Of a stretch of 15,797 nucleotides of DNA, positions 1 through 7,708 are shown in pieces. Within the stretch, counting starts at the first letter, position 1, and each line of letters begins with the position of its first letter. The translations under genes were made by a program, and so were the position numbers. Origin of the DNA: JADLEX01 sp964586775 (GTDB lineage: Bacteria > Lernaellota > Lernaellaia > JACKCT01); NCBI GenBank assembly GCA_964586775.1, contig CAZPJD010000242.1:1-15797 (forward strand). The letters run 5' to 3'. The notes below the pieces were generated by a model, which was not told the DNA's origin, did not search any database, and worked only from the letters and a program-made list of their open reading frames with translations.

Positions 1-35
1 CCAACATCAGGGTCATCATCCGCCAGAGAGATTGG
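1..35. other. Left edge, no supported gene
   Basis: Nothing can be assigned firmly here. On the minus strand there are two adjacent ATG codons (14-19) followed by open codons to the edge (MMTLML). These could be the first codons of a gene running off the window. There is no good ribosome binding site and too little sequence to decide. Confidence 0.2.
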
Positions 36-66
36 AAAAACGGGACCGGCATCGCCGATCCCGTTT
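36..66 (-). terminator. Intrinsic terminator downstream of the ygiQ-type gene
   Basis: On the minus strand an 8-bp perfect stem (AAACGGGA at 59-66 read in reverse, pairing with TCCCGTTT at 38-45) encloses a C/A mismatch and a further 4-bp GC stem (CGGC/GCCG) with an ATC loop. The stem runs into five Ts (36-40). It lies about 22 bases after the stop of the radical SAM gene, so it most likely ends the selD-dus-thiD-ygiQ transcript. The plus-strand reading has only three Ts and would be a weak terminator at best. Confidence 0.75.
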
Positions 67-88
67 CGAGTCTTTCGGTTCCGGTCGA

Positions 89-1978
89 TCAGGGCGCTTC
101 GTCCTCGCCCTCGCCGCGCGGCGCGTAGTAGTCGGGTGGCACCTCGGCCAGCAGGCACCCCGGCGTGTCGCCGATCAAATCGGTGCGTCCGATATCCTTG
201 AGCGCCTCGTACACGAAGTGCGCGTTCTCGGGCCGGTAGTAGTTCATGAGCGCGCGCTGGAGCTTGCGTTCGCGGAACGAGAGCGGGCGGTACATGTGGT
301 CTTCATCGACCGGGTCGAGCCCGGTGTACGCCATGCACGCGCTCGCCGTTCCCGGCGCGGGGACGAAGTCGAGGATGTAGTTCGACTTCAGCCCGAACTC
401 GTCCATGAACATCGAGACCTCGAGCGCGTCGTCCATCGTCGATCCCGGGTGCGACGCCATGAAGAACGGCACGACCTCGGTGTCGTCGAGCATCTCGTAT
501 TTCTCGAAGGTGGCGTGCACGCGCTCGAAAAATCGCCGCGTCGTGCCGGGTTGGTACTTGCGGATGCGGCGCGTGACCGCGTCGTTGACGTGCAGGGGCG
601 ACGGCTTGAATTTGCCGTGCGTGAACCGCGTGAGGAGCAGCTCCTCGAGCTCGGGACCGTGCGGTTCGGTCTCGAGCAGGTCGTAGCGGAAGTTCGACGA
701 GATGTACGCCTCGTCCACGCCCTCGAGGTCGAGCACGTTCTTGAGGAGTTGCAGGTACGGTCCCTGATCGGCGTTCAGCTTTTCGCACTTGTCGGGGAAC
801 GTGCATGACGCACGCTGGCACGCCTCGCCGCCGCCGTCGGACTCCGACATCTTCGCGCACGCCAGCCGGTAGGCGTTGCCCACGGGCCCGCCGATATTGC
901 TGATGACATTGCGGAAGTAGTGGTAGCCGGTCATCGTGCGCGCTTCTTCGAGGATCGAGTCCTCTGAACGCGAGGTCACGTAGCGACCCTGATAGGCATA
1001 GTGCGTGCAGAAGCTGCACCCCGCGGGGCACCCACGGTGCGACATCAGGGAGAATTTGATCGTCTCGAAGTTGGGAATCGGCCCCTGCTTCTTGTATTTG
1101 GGGTGCGGCGTGCGCACGAAGGGCATCGTGAACAGGTCGTCGAGCTCCGCCGTGGAAAGCGGGAGCTGCGGCGGATTGACGACGATTGTGCCCGCGGCGT
1201 GCTCCTGCACCATCGGCCTCGCGAAATGCGGATCGGTGTTGCGCAGATCGATGCGCGCCATCTGATAGAACGCCGCGCGGTCCGCGGCGACGTCCTCGAA
1301 CGAGGGCAGGGGGATGGCGTCGGAAACGCTTCCCGCGCCCTCGCCCAGGGGGAGCCGCCAGACGACGCCGCGGATGTCGTGGCATTGCGCGATGCCGCCG
1401 CCGCGCTTGAAGACGTTCGCGATTTCGCGAAACGCCTTCTCGCTCTGTCCGTACACGATCAGGTCGGCCTCGCCCTCGATCAGCACGCTCGGCTTCACCT
1501 CGTCGTTGTGGAAGTCGAAATGGGCGAGGCGTCGCAGGGTGGATTCCATGCCGAACTGGATGACCGGGCAATCGGGATACGACTGCTTGGCGCACCGGGC
1601 ATAAACGACCGCCGCATGGTCGGGGCGTTTCCCCGGCAAGCGGCCCGCGCTGTAAAAGTCCTGCTTGCGCGGGCGCTTGGTCGGCGAATATTTGTTCATC
1701 ATCGAATCGAGGCAGCCGCCCGTGACGATGAAGAACGCGTTGGGCCGCCCGAGCTGCATGAAGTCGATCAGCCGAATGTCGTTGGGTTGGGCGATGATGC
1801 CGACGCGCATCCCCTCCGACTCCAGCAGACGCGCGATCATGGCGTCGTCATGGGCCGGGTGGTCGATGTAGGCGTCGCCGGTGATGAGCACGACGTCGCA
1901 GGTGTCCCATTCGAGGCGCTGCATCTCGTAACGGGACATGGGCAGGAACAGTTTTCTTCGATCCATGAACTCCATCAT
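89..1978 (-). CDS. YgiQ family radical SAM protein (UPF0313)
   Basis: This 629-residue protein belongs to the YgiQ/UPF0313 radical SAM family, whose reaction is not known. The N-terminus (DRRKLFLPMSRYEMQRLEW, then a conserved VLITGDAYIDHPAHDDAMI stretch) is the family signature. The iron-sulfur cluster motif CPAGCSFC supplies Cys317, Cys321 and Cys324, the CxxxCxxC that binds the 4Fe-4S cluster and S-adenosylmethionine. Members such as the E. coli protein are longer (about 740 residues), so the C-terminus here is short but ends cleanly. The start at 1978 is preceded by a GAGGAAAGG ribosome binding site 10 bases upstream; ATG codons at 1975 and 1963 are alternatives. It lies 39 bases after thiD on the same strand and is followed by a terminator, so it is probably the last gene of that operon. 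Family assignment is very secure; function is open. Confidence 0.93.
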   Translation of the reverse strand: MMEFMDRRKLFLPMSRYEMQRLEWDTCDVVLITGDAYIDHPAHDDAMIARLLESEGMRVGIIAQPNDIRLIDFMQLGRPNAFFIVTGGCLDSMMNKYSPTKRPRKQDFYSAGRLPGKRPDHAAVVYARCAKQSYPDCPVIQFGMESTLRRLAHFDFHNDEVKPSVLIEGEADLIVYGQSEKAFREIANVFKRGGGIAQCHDIRGVVWRLPLGEGAGSVSDAIPLPSFEDVAADRAAFYQMARIDLRNTDPHFARPMVQEHAAGTIVVNPPQLPLSTAELDDLFTMPFVRTPHPKYKKQGPIPNFETIKFSLMSHRGCPAGCSFCTHYAYQGRYVTSRSEDSILEEARTMTGYHYFRNVISNIGGPVGNAYRLACAKMSESDGGGEACQRASCTFPDKCEKLNADQGPYLQLLKNVLDLEGVDEAYISSNFRYDLLETEPHGPELEELLLTRFTHGKFKPSPLHVNDAVTRRIRKYQPGTTRRFFERVHATFEKYEMLDDTEVVPFFMASHPGSTMDDALEVSMFMDEFGLKSNYILDFVPAPGTASACMAYTGLDPVDEDHMYRPLSFRERKLQRALMNYYRPENAHFVYEALKDIGRTDLIGDTPGCLLAEVPPDYYAPRGEGEDEAP

Positions 1979-2017
1979 CGCGGTTCAACCTTTCCTCAAC
2001 GGGTTGCGGGAGGCCGG

Positions 2018-2812
2018 CTACGCCCCCCCATGGACCGGCATGCGGCCGATCCCAACCGGGCCCGCGGCCAGCGGGTCCGTGATAAACAGGGTCACCAATT
2101 CCTTCGCGCAGACGAGGGCGTCCGCGAGCGTCTTCCCCAACGCCAATCCTGCCGCAACTGCGGACGCGAAAACGCACCCCGTGCCGCGCACGGTGGGACC
2201 GGGCCGGCGCGGCGCGGCGAGCGGTCGCCATCCCGACGCCGAATACCAATGGTCGATCGATTCCTCGCCCAAACCGTGGCCGCCCTTCACGACCACGTTT
2301 TCGGCCCCCAGTGCCAGCAGCCGCTCGGCCGCCGCGTCGCGATCGCGCGCGTCGTTGATCTCGACTCCCGAGAGCGCCTCGACCTCGGGACCGTTCGGCG
2401 TGGCGAGGTAGGCGAGCGGCCACAATTCAGTCATCAGCGCCGCCCGGTCGTCGCCTTCGACGCTTGCGCCGCCGGAGCTGGTGGCGAGGATGGGATCGAG
2501 GATGACGCGCAGATCGCGCCCCGACTCGCGGATCGCTTCCGCGACGGCCCGCGTGTTGTCGGCGCCGCCGAGCATGCCGATCTTCACGGTGCCGATGTCG
2601 AAAGAGTCGAGCGCGGCGTCGATCTGCCCGCGCACGGCGTGTGGCGACGCCGGGTGGGTTTCGCGCCAACTCCACGGTGTCTGCACGGTCAGGGTTGTGG
2701 CGACGGGGCAGGCGTGCACGCCCAGAGCTTGGGCGACGCGCACGTCGAGCGACAGGCCCGCGCATCCGCTCGGGTCGAGCCCGCCGATCACGACGATCGC
2801 GGGGCCGTCCAC
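2018..2812 (-). CDS. thiD: Hydroxymethylpyrimidine/phosphomethylpyrimidine kinase
   Basis: ThiD phosphorylates 4-amino-5-hydroxymethyl-2-methylpyrimidine and then its monophosphate, giving the pyrimidine diphosphate half of thiamine in the cytoplasm. The 264 residues match the ribokinase-like ThiD family in length. Visible motifs are an N-terminal GLDPSGCAGL (residues 11-20), LTVQTP near 41-46 carrying the pyrimidine-contacting Gln, DPILATSSGG, VKGGHG, and RGTGCVFASAVAAGLALG with the GTGC anion-hole and catalytic Cys motif. Two positions differ from the usual GSDPSGGAGIQAD: Gly to Cys17, and the QAD replaced by SLD. The chosen start is GTG with no clear ribosome binding site, and no better start is visible upstream. 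It lies 117 bases after dus. No other thiamine genes are in the window. A related pyridoxal-kinase-like specificity cannot be excluded. Confidence 0.88.
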   Translation of the reverse strand: MDGPAIVVIGGLDPSGCAGLSLDVRVAQALGVHACPVATTLTVQTPWSWRETHPASPHAVRGQIDAALDSFDIGTVKIGMLGGADNTRAVAEAIRESGRDLRVILDPILATSSGGASVEGDDRAALMTELWPLAYLATPNGPEVEALSGVEINDARDRDAAAERLLALGAENVVVKGGHGLGEESIDHWYSASGWRPLAAPRRPGPTVRGTGCVFASAVAAGLALGKTLADALVCAKELVTLFITDPLAAGPVGIGRMPVHGGA

Positions 2813-2929
2813 CAGATGTTCGAATTCTCGATCGCCGTGCGTACGCGTGGGACGCCCTCTATCTTGCTTTCCCGAAACCCGTTTTTCGTCACCACGGCGA
2901 GCCGCCCGATCCGGGCGATCCGCCGCGCA
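2813..2929 (-). other. dus-thiD intergenic gap with GC hairpin
   Basis: This is the longest gap inside the minus-strand gene series (117 bases). A perfect 6-bp hairpin with a three-base loop (CGCCCG, ATC, CGGGCG on the plus strand, 2903-2917) lies 12 bases after the dus stop. It has no T tract on the minus strand, so it is not a standard intrinsic terminator; it might stabilise the upstream message end. I see no convincing promoter or riboswitch before thiD. In particular I could not recognise a TPP riboswitch. Confidence 0.35.
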
Positions 2930-3976
2930 TCAAGCCGCCGTCGGGGCGGCTCCATGGCGTAGTTCATCCGCATGCGCCCGCTCGAAAAACGCCCGCGTGC
3001 GTTCGAGCAGAATCGCCTCGTCCGTCATTTCATGCAGTTCGCGACGCAGTTCGTGCGAGCCTCGCATTCCCTTGGAGTACCAGATCAGGTGTTTGCGGAT
3101 GTCGAGGATCGCGCGCGAACCGCGATGCTCGACCATCCCGCGCCAGTAGCGATGGAAGACGTCCCATTTTTCCAGCGGGGTCGGCGGCGCGGGAACGGGC
3201 CGTCCCTCGAACGCGGCCTTGACTTGGGCGATGAGCCACGGATTGCCGAACACCCCTCGTGCGAGCATCACGCCGTGGCAACCCGTCTGGTTCACCATCT
3301 CGACGGCATCCTTCCATGTCATGATGCCGCCGTTGCCGAGCACCGGGATCGACACGGCCTCGACGACGCGGGCGATGTGCCGCCAGTCGGGTGGGTCGCC
3401 ATAGCTTTGCGATCGAAACCTTGCGTGGAGCGTCATGCCGTCCGCGCCTTCGCCCTCGATGATGCGCGCGATCTCGACGGCATTCTCGGTCGAAGGATCC
3501 CATCCCGCGCGAAACTTCACGGTGAAGGGCAGGTCGGGAATCGTCCGGCGGATGGCGGCGATGCACGCTCGCGCGCGATCGGGTTCGCGCAGAAGTCCCG
3601 AGCCCGATCCGTTGCCCACCACCTTACGCGCGGGGCAGCCCATATTGAGATCGACCAAATCGGCGCCAAGGTCAGCGGCGATGCCCGCCCCCACGGCGAG
3701 GGCGTCGGGATCGCAGCCGAAAAGCTGAATCGCGTAGGGGTGTTCGCCGACCTCGGTGGCAAGAACGCGCACCGATGATGGCCGGGCGCGACCACGCTGA
3801 TATGCGCGAAGCGCCTGCCCGGCGACCATCTCGCAGAAGGTCAAGTTCGCGCCGAATTCACGCGAAATCCGTCGAAATGGCAAATCCGTGACGCCGACCA
3901 TGGGCGACACGGCGACGCCGGTCCCCAGATCGAGCGCCCGGACGCGCAATCGACGAGGAACTTCGCTTGAAAACAT
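2930..3976 (-). CDS. dus: tRNA-dihydrouridine synthase
   Basis: This flavoenzyme reduces specific uridines of tRNA to dihydrouridine using NADPH. The 348 residues form the TIM-barrel Dus fold: AVSPMVGVTDLPFRRI (22-37) is the FMN-binding start, NMGCPARKV (111-119) carries the catalytic Cys114, FTVKFRAGW (151-159) and LHARFRSQSYG (183-193) follow, then PVLGNGGI and VMLARGVFGNPW near the phosphate-binding end. The pattern is closest to DusB, but HARFRSQ replaces the usual HxRTRxQ, so I do not fix the subfamily. The ATG at 3976 is preferred because AAGGAAG sits five bases before it, overlapping the selD stop codon. The reading frame stays open far upstream, but that part is antisense-like sequence under selD and not coding. 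Only 11 bases separate it from selD, which suggests translational coupling. Confidence 0.92.
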   Translation of the reverse strand: MFSSEVPRRLRVRALDLGTGVAVSPMVGVTDLPFRRISREFGANLTFCEMVAGQALRAYQRGRARPSSVRVLATEVGEHPYAIQLFGCDPDALAVGAGIAADLGADLVDLNMGCPARKVVGNGSGSGLLREPDRARACIAAIRRTIPDLPFTVKFRAGWDPSTENAVEIARIIEGEGADGMTLHARFRSQSYGDPPDWRHIARVVEAVSIPVLGNGGIMTWKDAVEMVNQTGCHGVMLARGVFGNPWLIAQVKAAFEGRPVPAPPTPLEKWDVFHRYWRGMVEHRGSRAILDIRKHLIWYSKGMRGSHELRRELHEMTDEAILLERTRAFFERAHADELRHGAAPTAA

Positions 3977-3987
3977 CGAAACTTCCT

Positions 3988-5061
3988 TTACCTCAGAATC
4001 ACCGAAATTGCCATAGTTCCTTGGTGAATTTCCCCGATAACGGCCGGTGAAGGCACTCCGTGAGCTTCCAAACGCTTTAAAAGTTCCGAAGACTGTCCTT
4101 TTGGGAGGGCGAAGAGAAGGCCGCCGCTGGTCATGGAGTCCGCGAGCGCGAGGCGTAGGTCGGCCGGAACGGCCTCGTCGTAGAGGACGAGATCCGCGAC
4201 GAAGTCCCGATTTCTCTTTGTGCTGCCGGGCACGACGCCCTGCGCGATGAAATCGAGCGTTCCCGACATCAACGGGACGGCGGATGCGATGAGCGTGGCG
4301 CGAACGCCGCTTCCCCCGACCATCTCCCTGAGATGACCGAGCAACCCGAAGCCCGTGATATCGGTACACGCGTGGATGTCGAAGCCTTGCGCGGCGTCGC
4401 GGGCGCGCGCGTTGAGAGAAGTAGTGACCGAAACGAGTTCCGCGGTCACCGCGTCATCGGCCAGCCCCTTTTTGATGGCCGTCGCCAGAACGCCCACCCC
4501 GATCGGCTTGGTGACGACGAGTGCGTCACCGGGCCGCGCGCCCACGTTGCGCCAGATGTTCTTGGGATCGACGAGACCCGTCACCGACATGCCATATTTG
4601 GGTTCGCGGTCGTCGACGCTGTGACCGCCGAGAATGGCGACGCCCGCCTCGCGGGCGATATCCGCGCCGCCACGCAGGATCTCGGCCATCATGTCGAGCG
4701 GCAGCTCGAACTCTGGAAATGCAAGAATGTTCAGCGCGGTGATCGGCACGCCGTTCATCGCATAGACGTCGGACAGGCTGTTGGCCGCGGCGATGCGCCC
4801 GAACTGGAAAGGGTCGTCGATGATGGGCGTGAAGAAGTCGACCGTCTGCACGAGCGCTCGACCATCGTCGAGCAGATACACACCTGCGTCGTCGCTGGTC
4901 GAGTTGCCGACCAGCACATTCGCGTTGACCGCCTGCGGAACGCGCGCGAGCACCGACGCCAGGGACCCCGGCGAGAGCTTGCAGGCTCACCCCGCGCCGT
5001 GCGCGAGCATGTCGGTCAGACGCTTTTTTCGTTCCGGCGTGCTGGAAGATTCTTCGTTCAC
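3988..5061 (-). CDS. selD: Selenide, water dikinase (selenophosphate synthase), selenocysteine-containing
   Basis: SelD makes selenophosphate from selenide and ATP, the selenium donor for selenocysteyl-tRNA and for 2-selenouridine in tRNA. Reading from the GTG at 5061 gives 357 residues, close to the 347 of E. coli SelD, if the in-frame TGA at 4987-4989 is read as selenocysteine 25. The context is KKRLTDMLAHGAG-U-ACKLSP. In other SelD proteins that position is Cys or Sec in HGAG(C/U)GCK, and Lys28 matches the essential lysine. Downstream are the expected SelD blocks TVDFFTPIIDDPFQFG, AAANSLSDVYAMNG, ILGGHSVDD and TDITGFGLLGHL. The GTG has a weak AGGA upstream; an ATG at 5010 would still include the Sec but gives a short leader. 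Without recoding, the frame would appear to begin at 4953 and lack the catalytic loop. It is the first gene of the minus-strand series and diverges from the radical SAM gene at 5214. Confidence 0.93.
4957..4973 (-). promoter_or_regulatory. Putative bacterial SECIS hairpin in selD
   Basis: Bases 14-30 after the selenocysteine UGA fold as CGCC-GGG / CCU-GGCG: seven pairs including one G-U, with a tiny GUC apical loop (or GGUCC if the last pair opens). Bacterial SECIS elements lie just behind the UGA within the coding sequence, and SelB recognises a small apical loop with G and U residues. The E. coli fdhF loop also contains GGUC. The distance of about 18-20 bases from UGA to loop suits this class. 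The fold was done by eye. Confidence 0.6.
4987..4989 (-). other. selD: In-frame UGA read as selenocysteine (Sec25 of SelD)
   Basis: This TGA lies exactly in frame between the GTG start at 5061 and the rest of selD, at the residue that is Cys or Sec in all SelD proteins. The residues on both sides (HGAG before, ACKLSP after) are conserved, which rules out chance. The genome should therefore encode SelA, SelB and tRNA-Sec elsewhere; none is in this window. Confidence 0.92.
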
Positions 5062-5213
5062 GATCTCGAAGTCCTGTTTTGAAAAAGCGTCGCGCGGTGA
5101 GCGCGCCACACACGTAAGCAGACTAGCCGTTCACCCGACCGAAGAAAAGCGACCGCGACGTTTTCGTGAGCGCGCATGGCGTGCATCTCGCGGTTTTCGG
5201 ATAGCATGTCGGC
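5062..5213. other. Divergent intergenic region selD / radical SAM gene
   Basis: These 152 bases must carry the promoters of both divergent genes. On the plus strand a TAGCAT (5202-5207) could be a weak -10 very close to the start codon at 5214, but no matching -35 is visible. On the minus strand a TAGTCT near 5121-5126 is likewise weak. I found no tRNA, including no tRNA-Sec, and no terminator. Confidence 0.4.
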
Positions 5214-6653
5214 ATGCGCATTTGGTTCCTCAATTTGCCGTCGCCGGATGGCGAACGTTTCATGCGCGAAGGCCGATGCACGCAGCGCTCGTCGACTTGG
5301 GGCACTCTGTGGCCGCCCGTCACGCTCGCTTACCTGACCGCGATCGCGAAGTCCGCCAGTCACGAGGCACAACTCGTCGACGCGCCGGCGAAGCGGCTGT
5401 CGCTGGATGTAACGGCTTCACGGTTCAGAAGCGACCAGCCGGATCTGTGCGTCGCGCCGGTTTCGACGCCGAGCTACGACGGCGACATGGAGGCCATCCG
5501 GCGTCTGAAAGCGGCCTCGCCCTCGACGCGATTTGCCGCGATCGGCGTGCATGCATCCGCACGCGACGTGGAGCTTCTGGAGGCAAATCCCGCGATCGAC
5601 TTTGTCCTGCGGGGCGAGACCGAGGGCACGATCCTGCCGCTGATCGGCGGCTTGGCGCGAAGCGAATTTGCGGAAATCGACGGGCTCACGTGGCGGAACC
5701 CTGCCGGTGTCGTGCGCAACCCCGATCGAGCGTACATCGCCGATCTCGACGCTCTGCCCTTTCCCGACTGGTCCGATGTCGGGCCGAAAGACTATCGGCT
5801 GCCGCTTTCGCGTCGGCGCTTTCTGTGCCTCGCGCCGCATCGCGGCTGCCCGTATTCGTGTTCGTTTTGCACCGCGCCCGCGCACTACGGTCACAAGGTG
5901 CGCAAGCGCGGCGTCGACAGCGTGATCGACGAGCTTCGCCGGAATGCGAACGAGTATGGCGTCGTCGATCACTTCATGTGGGCCGACACCTTCACCATCG
6001 ACCGCGCGTATGTGTTGGACCTTTGCCGCGCGATTGTCGATTCCGGCCTGCGCGTTCGCTGGACCTGCAACAGCCGACTCGACACCGTGGACGACGAGAT
6101 GCTGGCGGCGATGGCCGCGGCGGGTTGCTGGATGATGAGCTTCGGCATCGAGTCGCCCGACCCGGTCGTGCTGCACCTCGCGCGCAAAGATTCGCGAATG
6201 CGGGATCGCCGGGATCTGTACGCGCCCATCGCAGCGGCCCGCAAAGTCGGAATCCGCACCGTGGCGCATTTCATCCTCGGTTTGCCCGGCGACACGCCCG
6301 ACACGATCCGACGCACCGTGTCGTTCGCGCGCGCGTTACCGCTCGACTTCGCGCAGTTTTACGCGGCCGCGCCGTTTGTGGGCTCGCCGTTGCACGAGCA
6401 GGCCGAACGGAACAAATGGATCGCGCCGGCGACGGCCTTCGCGAAGATGGATCAGTCGCGGGCTTCGCTGGAACTGCCGGGTTTGCCCGCGCGCGAAGTG
6501 GACCGCGTGCGGCGTCTCGCCCGTTGGCGTTTTTACGCAAGCCCGCGGCGCGCGGTGCGCCTCGTGGCGTTGACGCTCGCGGCGTTCGCGAGCCGCGTCG
6601 GCGGGGTCCTCGCGCGCCCGGCTATTCGCGGGTCGGACGTTGTGTTTGAATAG
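5214..6653 (+). CDS. B12-binding domain radical SAM protein
   Basis: A 479-residue radical SAM enzyme with an N-terminal cobalamin-binding-type Rossmann domain (about residues 1-150). The stretch AAIGVHASARDVELLEANP followed by DFVLRGETEGTI is typical of BchE/HpnJ-like proteins, where it reads VGGPHAS...GEGE. The radical SAM core has CPYSCSFC (Cys212, Cys216, Cys219), then GVDSVIDELR, a WTCNSRLD stretch, MMSFGIESPD and HFILGLPGDTPDTI, all standard for this class. The C-terminal 90 residues are basic and less conserved. Such enzymes perform methylations, cyclisations or rearrangements on lipids, cofactors or natural products; the substrate cannot be read from the sequence. The DxHxxG cobalamin ligand motif is not obvious, so cobalamin may be bound without a lower histidine ligand or not at all. 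No strong ribosome binding site precedes the ATG. Confidence 0.88.
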   Translation: MRIWFLNLPSPDGERFMREGRCTQRSSTWGTLWPPVTLAYLTAIAKSASHEAQLVDAPAKRLSLDVTASRFRSDQPDLCVAPVSTPSYDGDMEAIRRLKAASPSTRFAAIGVHASARDVELLEANPAIDFVLRGETEGTILPLIGGLARSEFAEIDGLTWRNPAGVVRNPDRAYIADLDALPFPDWSDVGPKDYRLPLSRRRFLCLAPHRGCPYSCSFCTAPAHYGHKVRKRGVDSVIDELRRNANEYGVVDHFMWADTFTIDRAYVLDLCRAIVDSGLRVRWTCNSRLDTVDDEMLAAMAAAGCWMMSFGIESPDPVVLHLARKDSRMRDRRDLYAPIAAARKVGIRTVAHFILGLPGDTPDTIRRTVSFARALPLDFAQFYAAAPFVGSPLHEQAERNKWIAPATAFAKMDQSRASLELPGLPAREVDRVRRLARWRFYASPRRAVRLVALTLAAFASRVGGVLARPAIRGSDVVFE

Positions 6654-6691
6654 CGCCTCGCGCTGTTCATGACATCCACGGGGGTGAGAAC

Positions 6692-7684
6692 GTGTGGGAA
6701 CGAATGTGGCTCTTGCTGCTGGCGTTGGTGGTGACGGTTGCGGGTTGCGCCGGCGATGACGATGACGACGATTCGGCCGCACCGGGCGATGACGATGTCA
6801 CCGATGATGACGCGGCGGACGATGATGCGACGGACGACGATGCGACCGACGACGACGTTGCGGATGACGATGCCGACGACGATGTCGAGCCCCCTCCGGG
6901 ATGCGACACCCTCACCGAGGGCCTCAACTCGATCATGGTCGACGGGTTGCCGCGCAGCTTCTATCTCGACCTGCCCGACGGAGTGACCGAGAACTGGCCG
7001 TGGCCGGTGGTCTTCAACTGGCACGGTTTCGGCGACACGGCGGCCAACATGCGTCAGCTCGTGCAAAGCTTCGTCAACGGACCCGATTACACGTTCATCG
7101 GCGTCACGCCCGAGGACTCGTCGATGCTGCTCGACTGGGACATCATCGACGGCGCGGATCCGAACAATCGCGAGGTGCGCCTCTTCGACACGCTCATCGA
7201 GGAGATCGACACCTGCTACGGCGTCGATTGGGACCGCGTTCATTCGATCGGGTTCTCGCTCGGCGGCGCGATCTCGGATCTGCTCGGCACCGTGCGTGGC
7301 GACATGATCGCGTCCGTCGCCACCTACTCGGGCGGCTATGCTTCGAATCCGCTCAATGCGTTTCCCTACGCCATCGCGAACTGGCCCGACCTGACGACCG
7401 AGAACAAGTACGTCGAGATGCGCGTTCACGGCGGCGTGCTCGACTGGATGATCATGCCCTTCGGCCAGTACGGCGAAAACGATGCGCCGTTCCTGAACGA
7501 GCACGGTCACGACTACGTGGAGTGCGTACACCCGTACATCCACAATATGGGCACGCTGTTCATGGGGCCCGACACGTTGCTGCGCTTTCTGGCGGACCAC
7601 CCCTACGGCACGGAGAAGACCGTGTACGACGCGGGATTTCCGGAGGGCTATCAGGACACGTGCGTCGTGAATTTCGCGCAGTAG
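6692..7684 (+). CDS. Lipoprotein esterase, PHB-depolymerase/LpqC-like alpha/beta hydrolase
   Basis: An exported serine hydrolase of 330 residues. The signal peptide MWERMWLLLLALVVTVAGC ends in a VAGC lipobox with lipidated Cys19. A linker of about 45 residues made almost entirely of Asp triplets separated by Ala, Thr or Val follows. The catalytic domain starts near residue 70 and has VVFNWHGFGD (oxyanion region), the nucleophile motif GFSLGGAIS with Ser189, a probable acid in RVHGGVLDWMI and a probable catalytic His in HPYIHNMGT. This layout matches polyhydroxybutyrate depolymerase or feruloyl-esterase-like proteins acting on polyesters or ester-linked carbohydrates outside the cell. The start is GTG with GGGTGAG five bases upstream; an ATG at 6704 is possible and keeps the lipobox. 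It may be co-transcribed with the radical SAM gene 38 bases before it. Confidence 0.82.
   Translation: MWERMWLLLLALVVTVAGCAGDDDDDDSAAPGDDDVTDDDAADDDATDDDATDDDVADDDADDDVEPPPGCDTLTEGLNSIMVDGLPRSFYLDLPDGVTENWPWPVVFNWHGFGDTAANMRQLVQSFVNGPDYTFIGVTPEDSSMLLDWDIIDGADPNNREVRLFDTLIEEIDTCYGVDWDRVHSIGFSLGGAISDLLGTVRGDMIASVATYSGGYASNPLNAFPYAIANWPDLTTENKYVEMRVHGGVLDWMIMPFGQYGENDAPFLNEHGHDYVECVHPYIHNMGTLFMGPDTLLRFLADHPYGTEKTVYDAGFPEGYQDTCVVNFAQ
6803..6886 (+). repeat. 15-bp imperfect repeats coding for Asp-rich linker
   Basis: Four consecutive 15-base units starting at 6803, 6818, 6833 and 6848 code for DDDAA, DDDAT, DDDAT and DDDVA. Two 12-base units (DDDA, DDDV) complete the run. GAT and GAC alternate irregularly, so the repeat is conserved more in protein than in DNA. 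Confidence 0.8.
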
Positions 7685-7704
7685 CCGCGCGGTCGCGCGC
7701 GGTT
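7683..7704. terminator. GC hairpin between convergent genes
   Basis: A 7-bp GC-only inverted repeat (CCGCGCG at 7685-7691, CGCGCGG at 7696-7702) with a GTCG loop starts at the esterase stop codon and fills the 24-base gap to the convergent cupin gene. It can be extended by a G-U and an A-U pair. Neither strand has a real T tract behind it, so it would be at best a weak or factor-assisted terminator, perhaps working both ways. Confidence 0.4.
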
Positions 7705-7708
7705 GCGC

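Noticed and set aside
1001..2962. Long open frame on the plus strand opposite ygiQ and thiD
   Set aside because: It is antisense to two clear family members, is rich in Arg, His and Val as expected of high-GC mirror frames, and shows no domain.
2788..2973. Small minus-strand open frame (61 codons) between dus and thiD
   Set aside because: It overlaps both neighbours in another frame, has no ribosome binding site and no familiar sequence.
4953..5061. selD as a truncated or frameshifted pseudogene
   Set aside because: The only interruption is a TGA at the known Sec position, with conserved residues on both sides and a fitting hairpin behind it.
5062..5213. tRNA-Sec or other RNA gene near selD
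   Set aside because: No cloverleaf-like arms or T-loop motif could be found.
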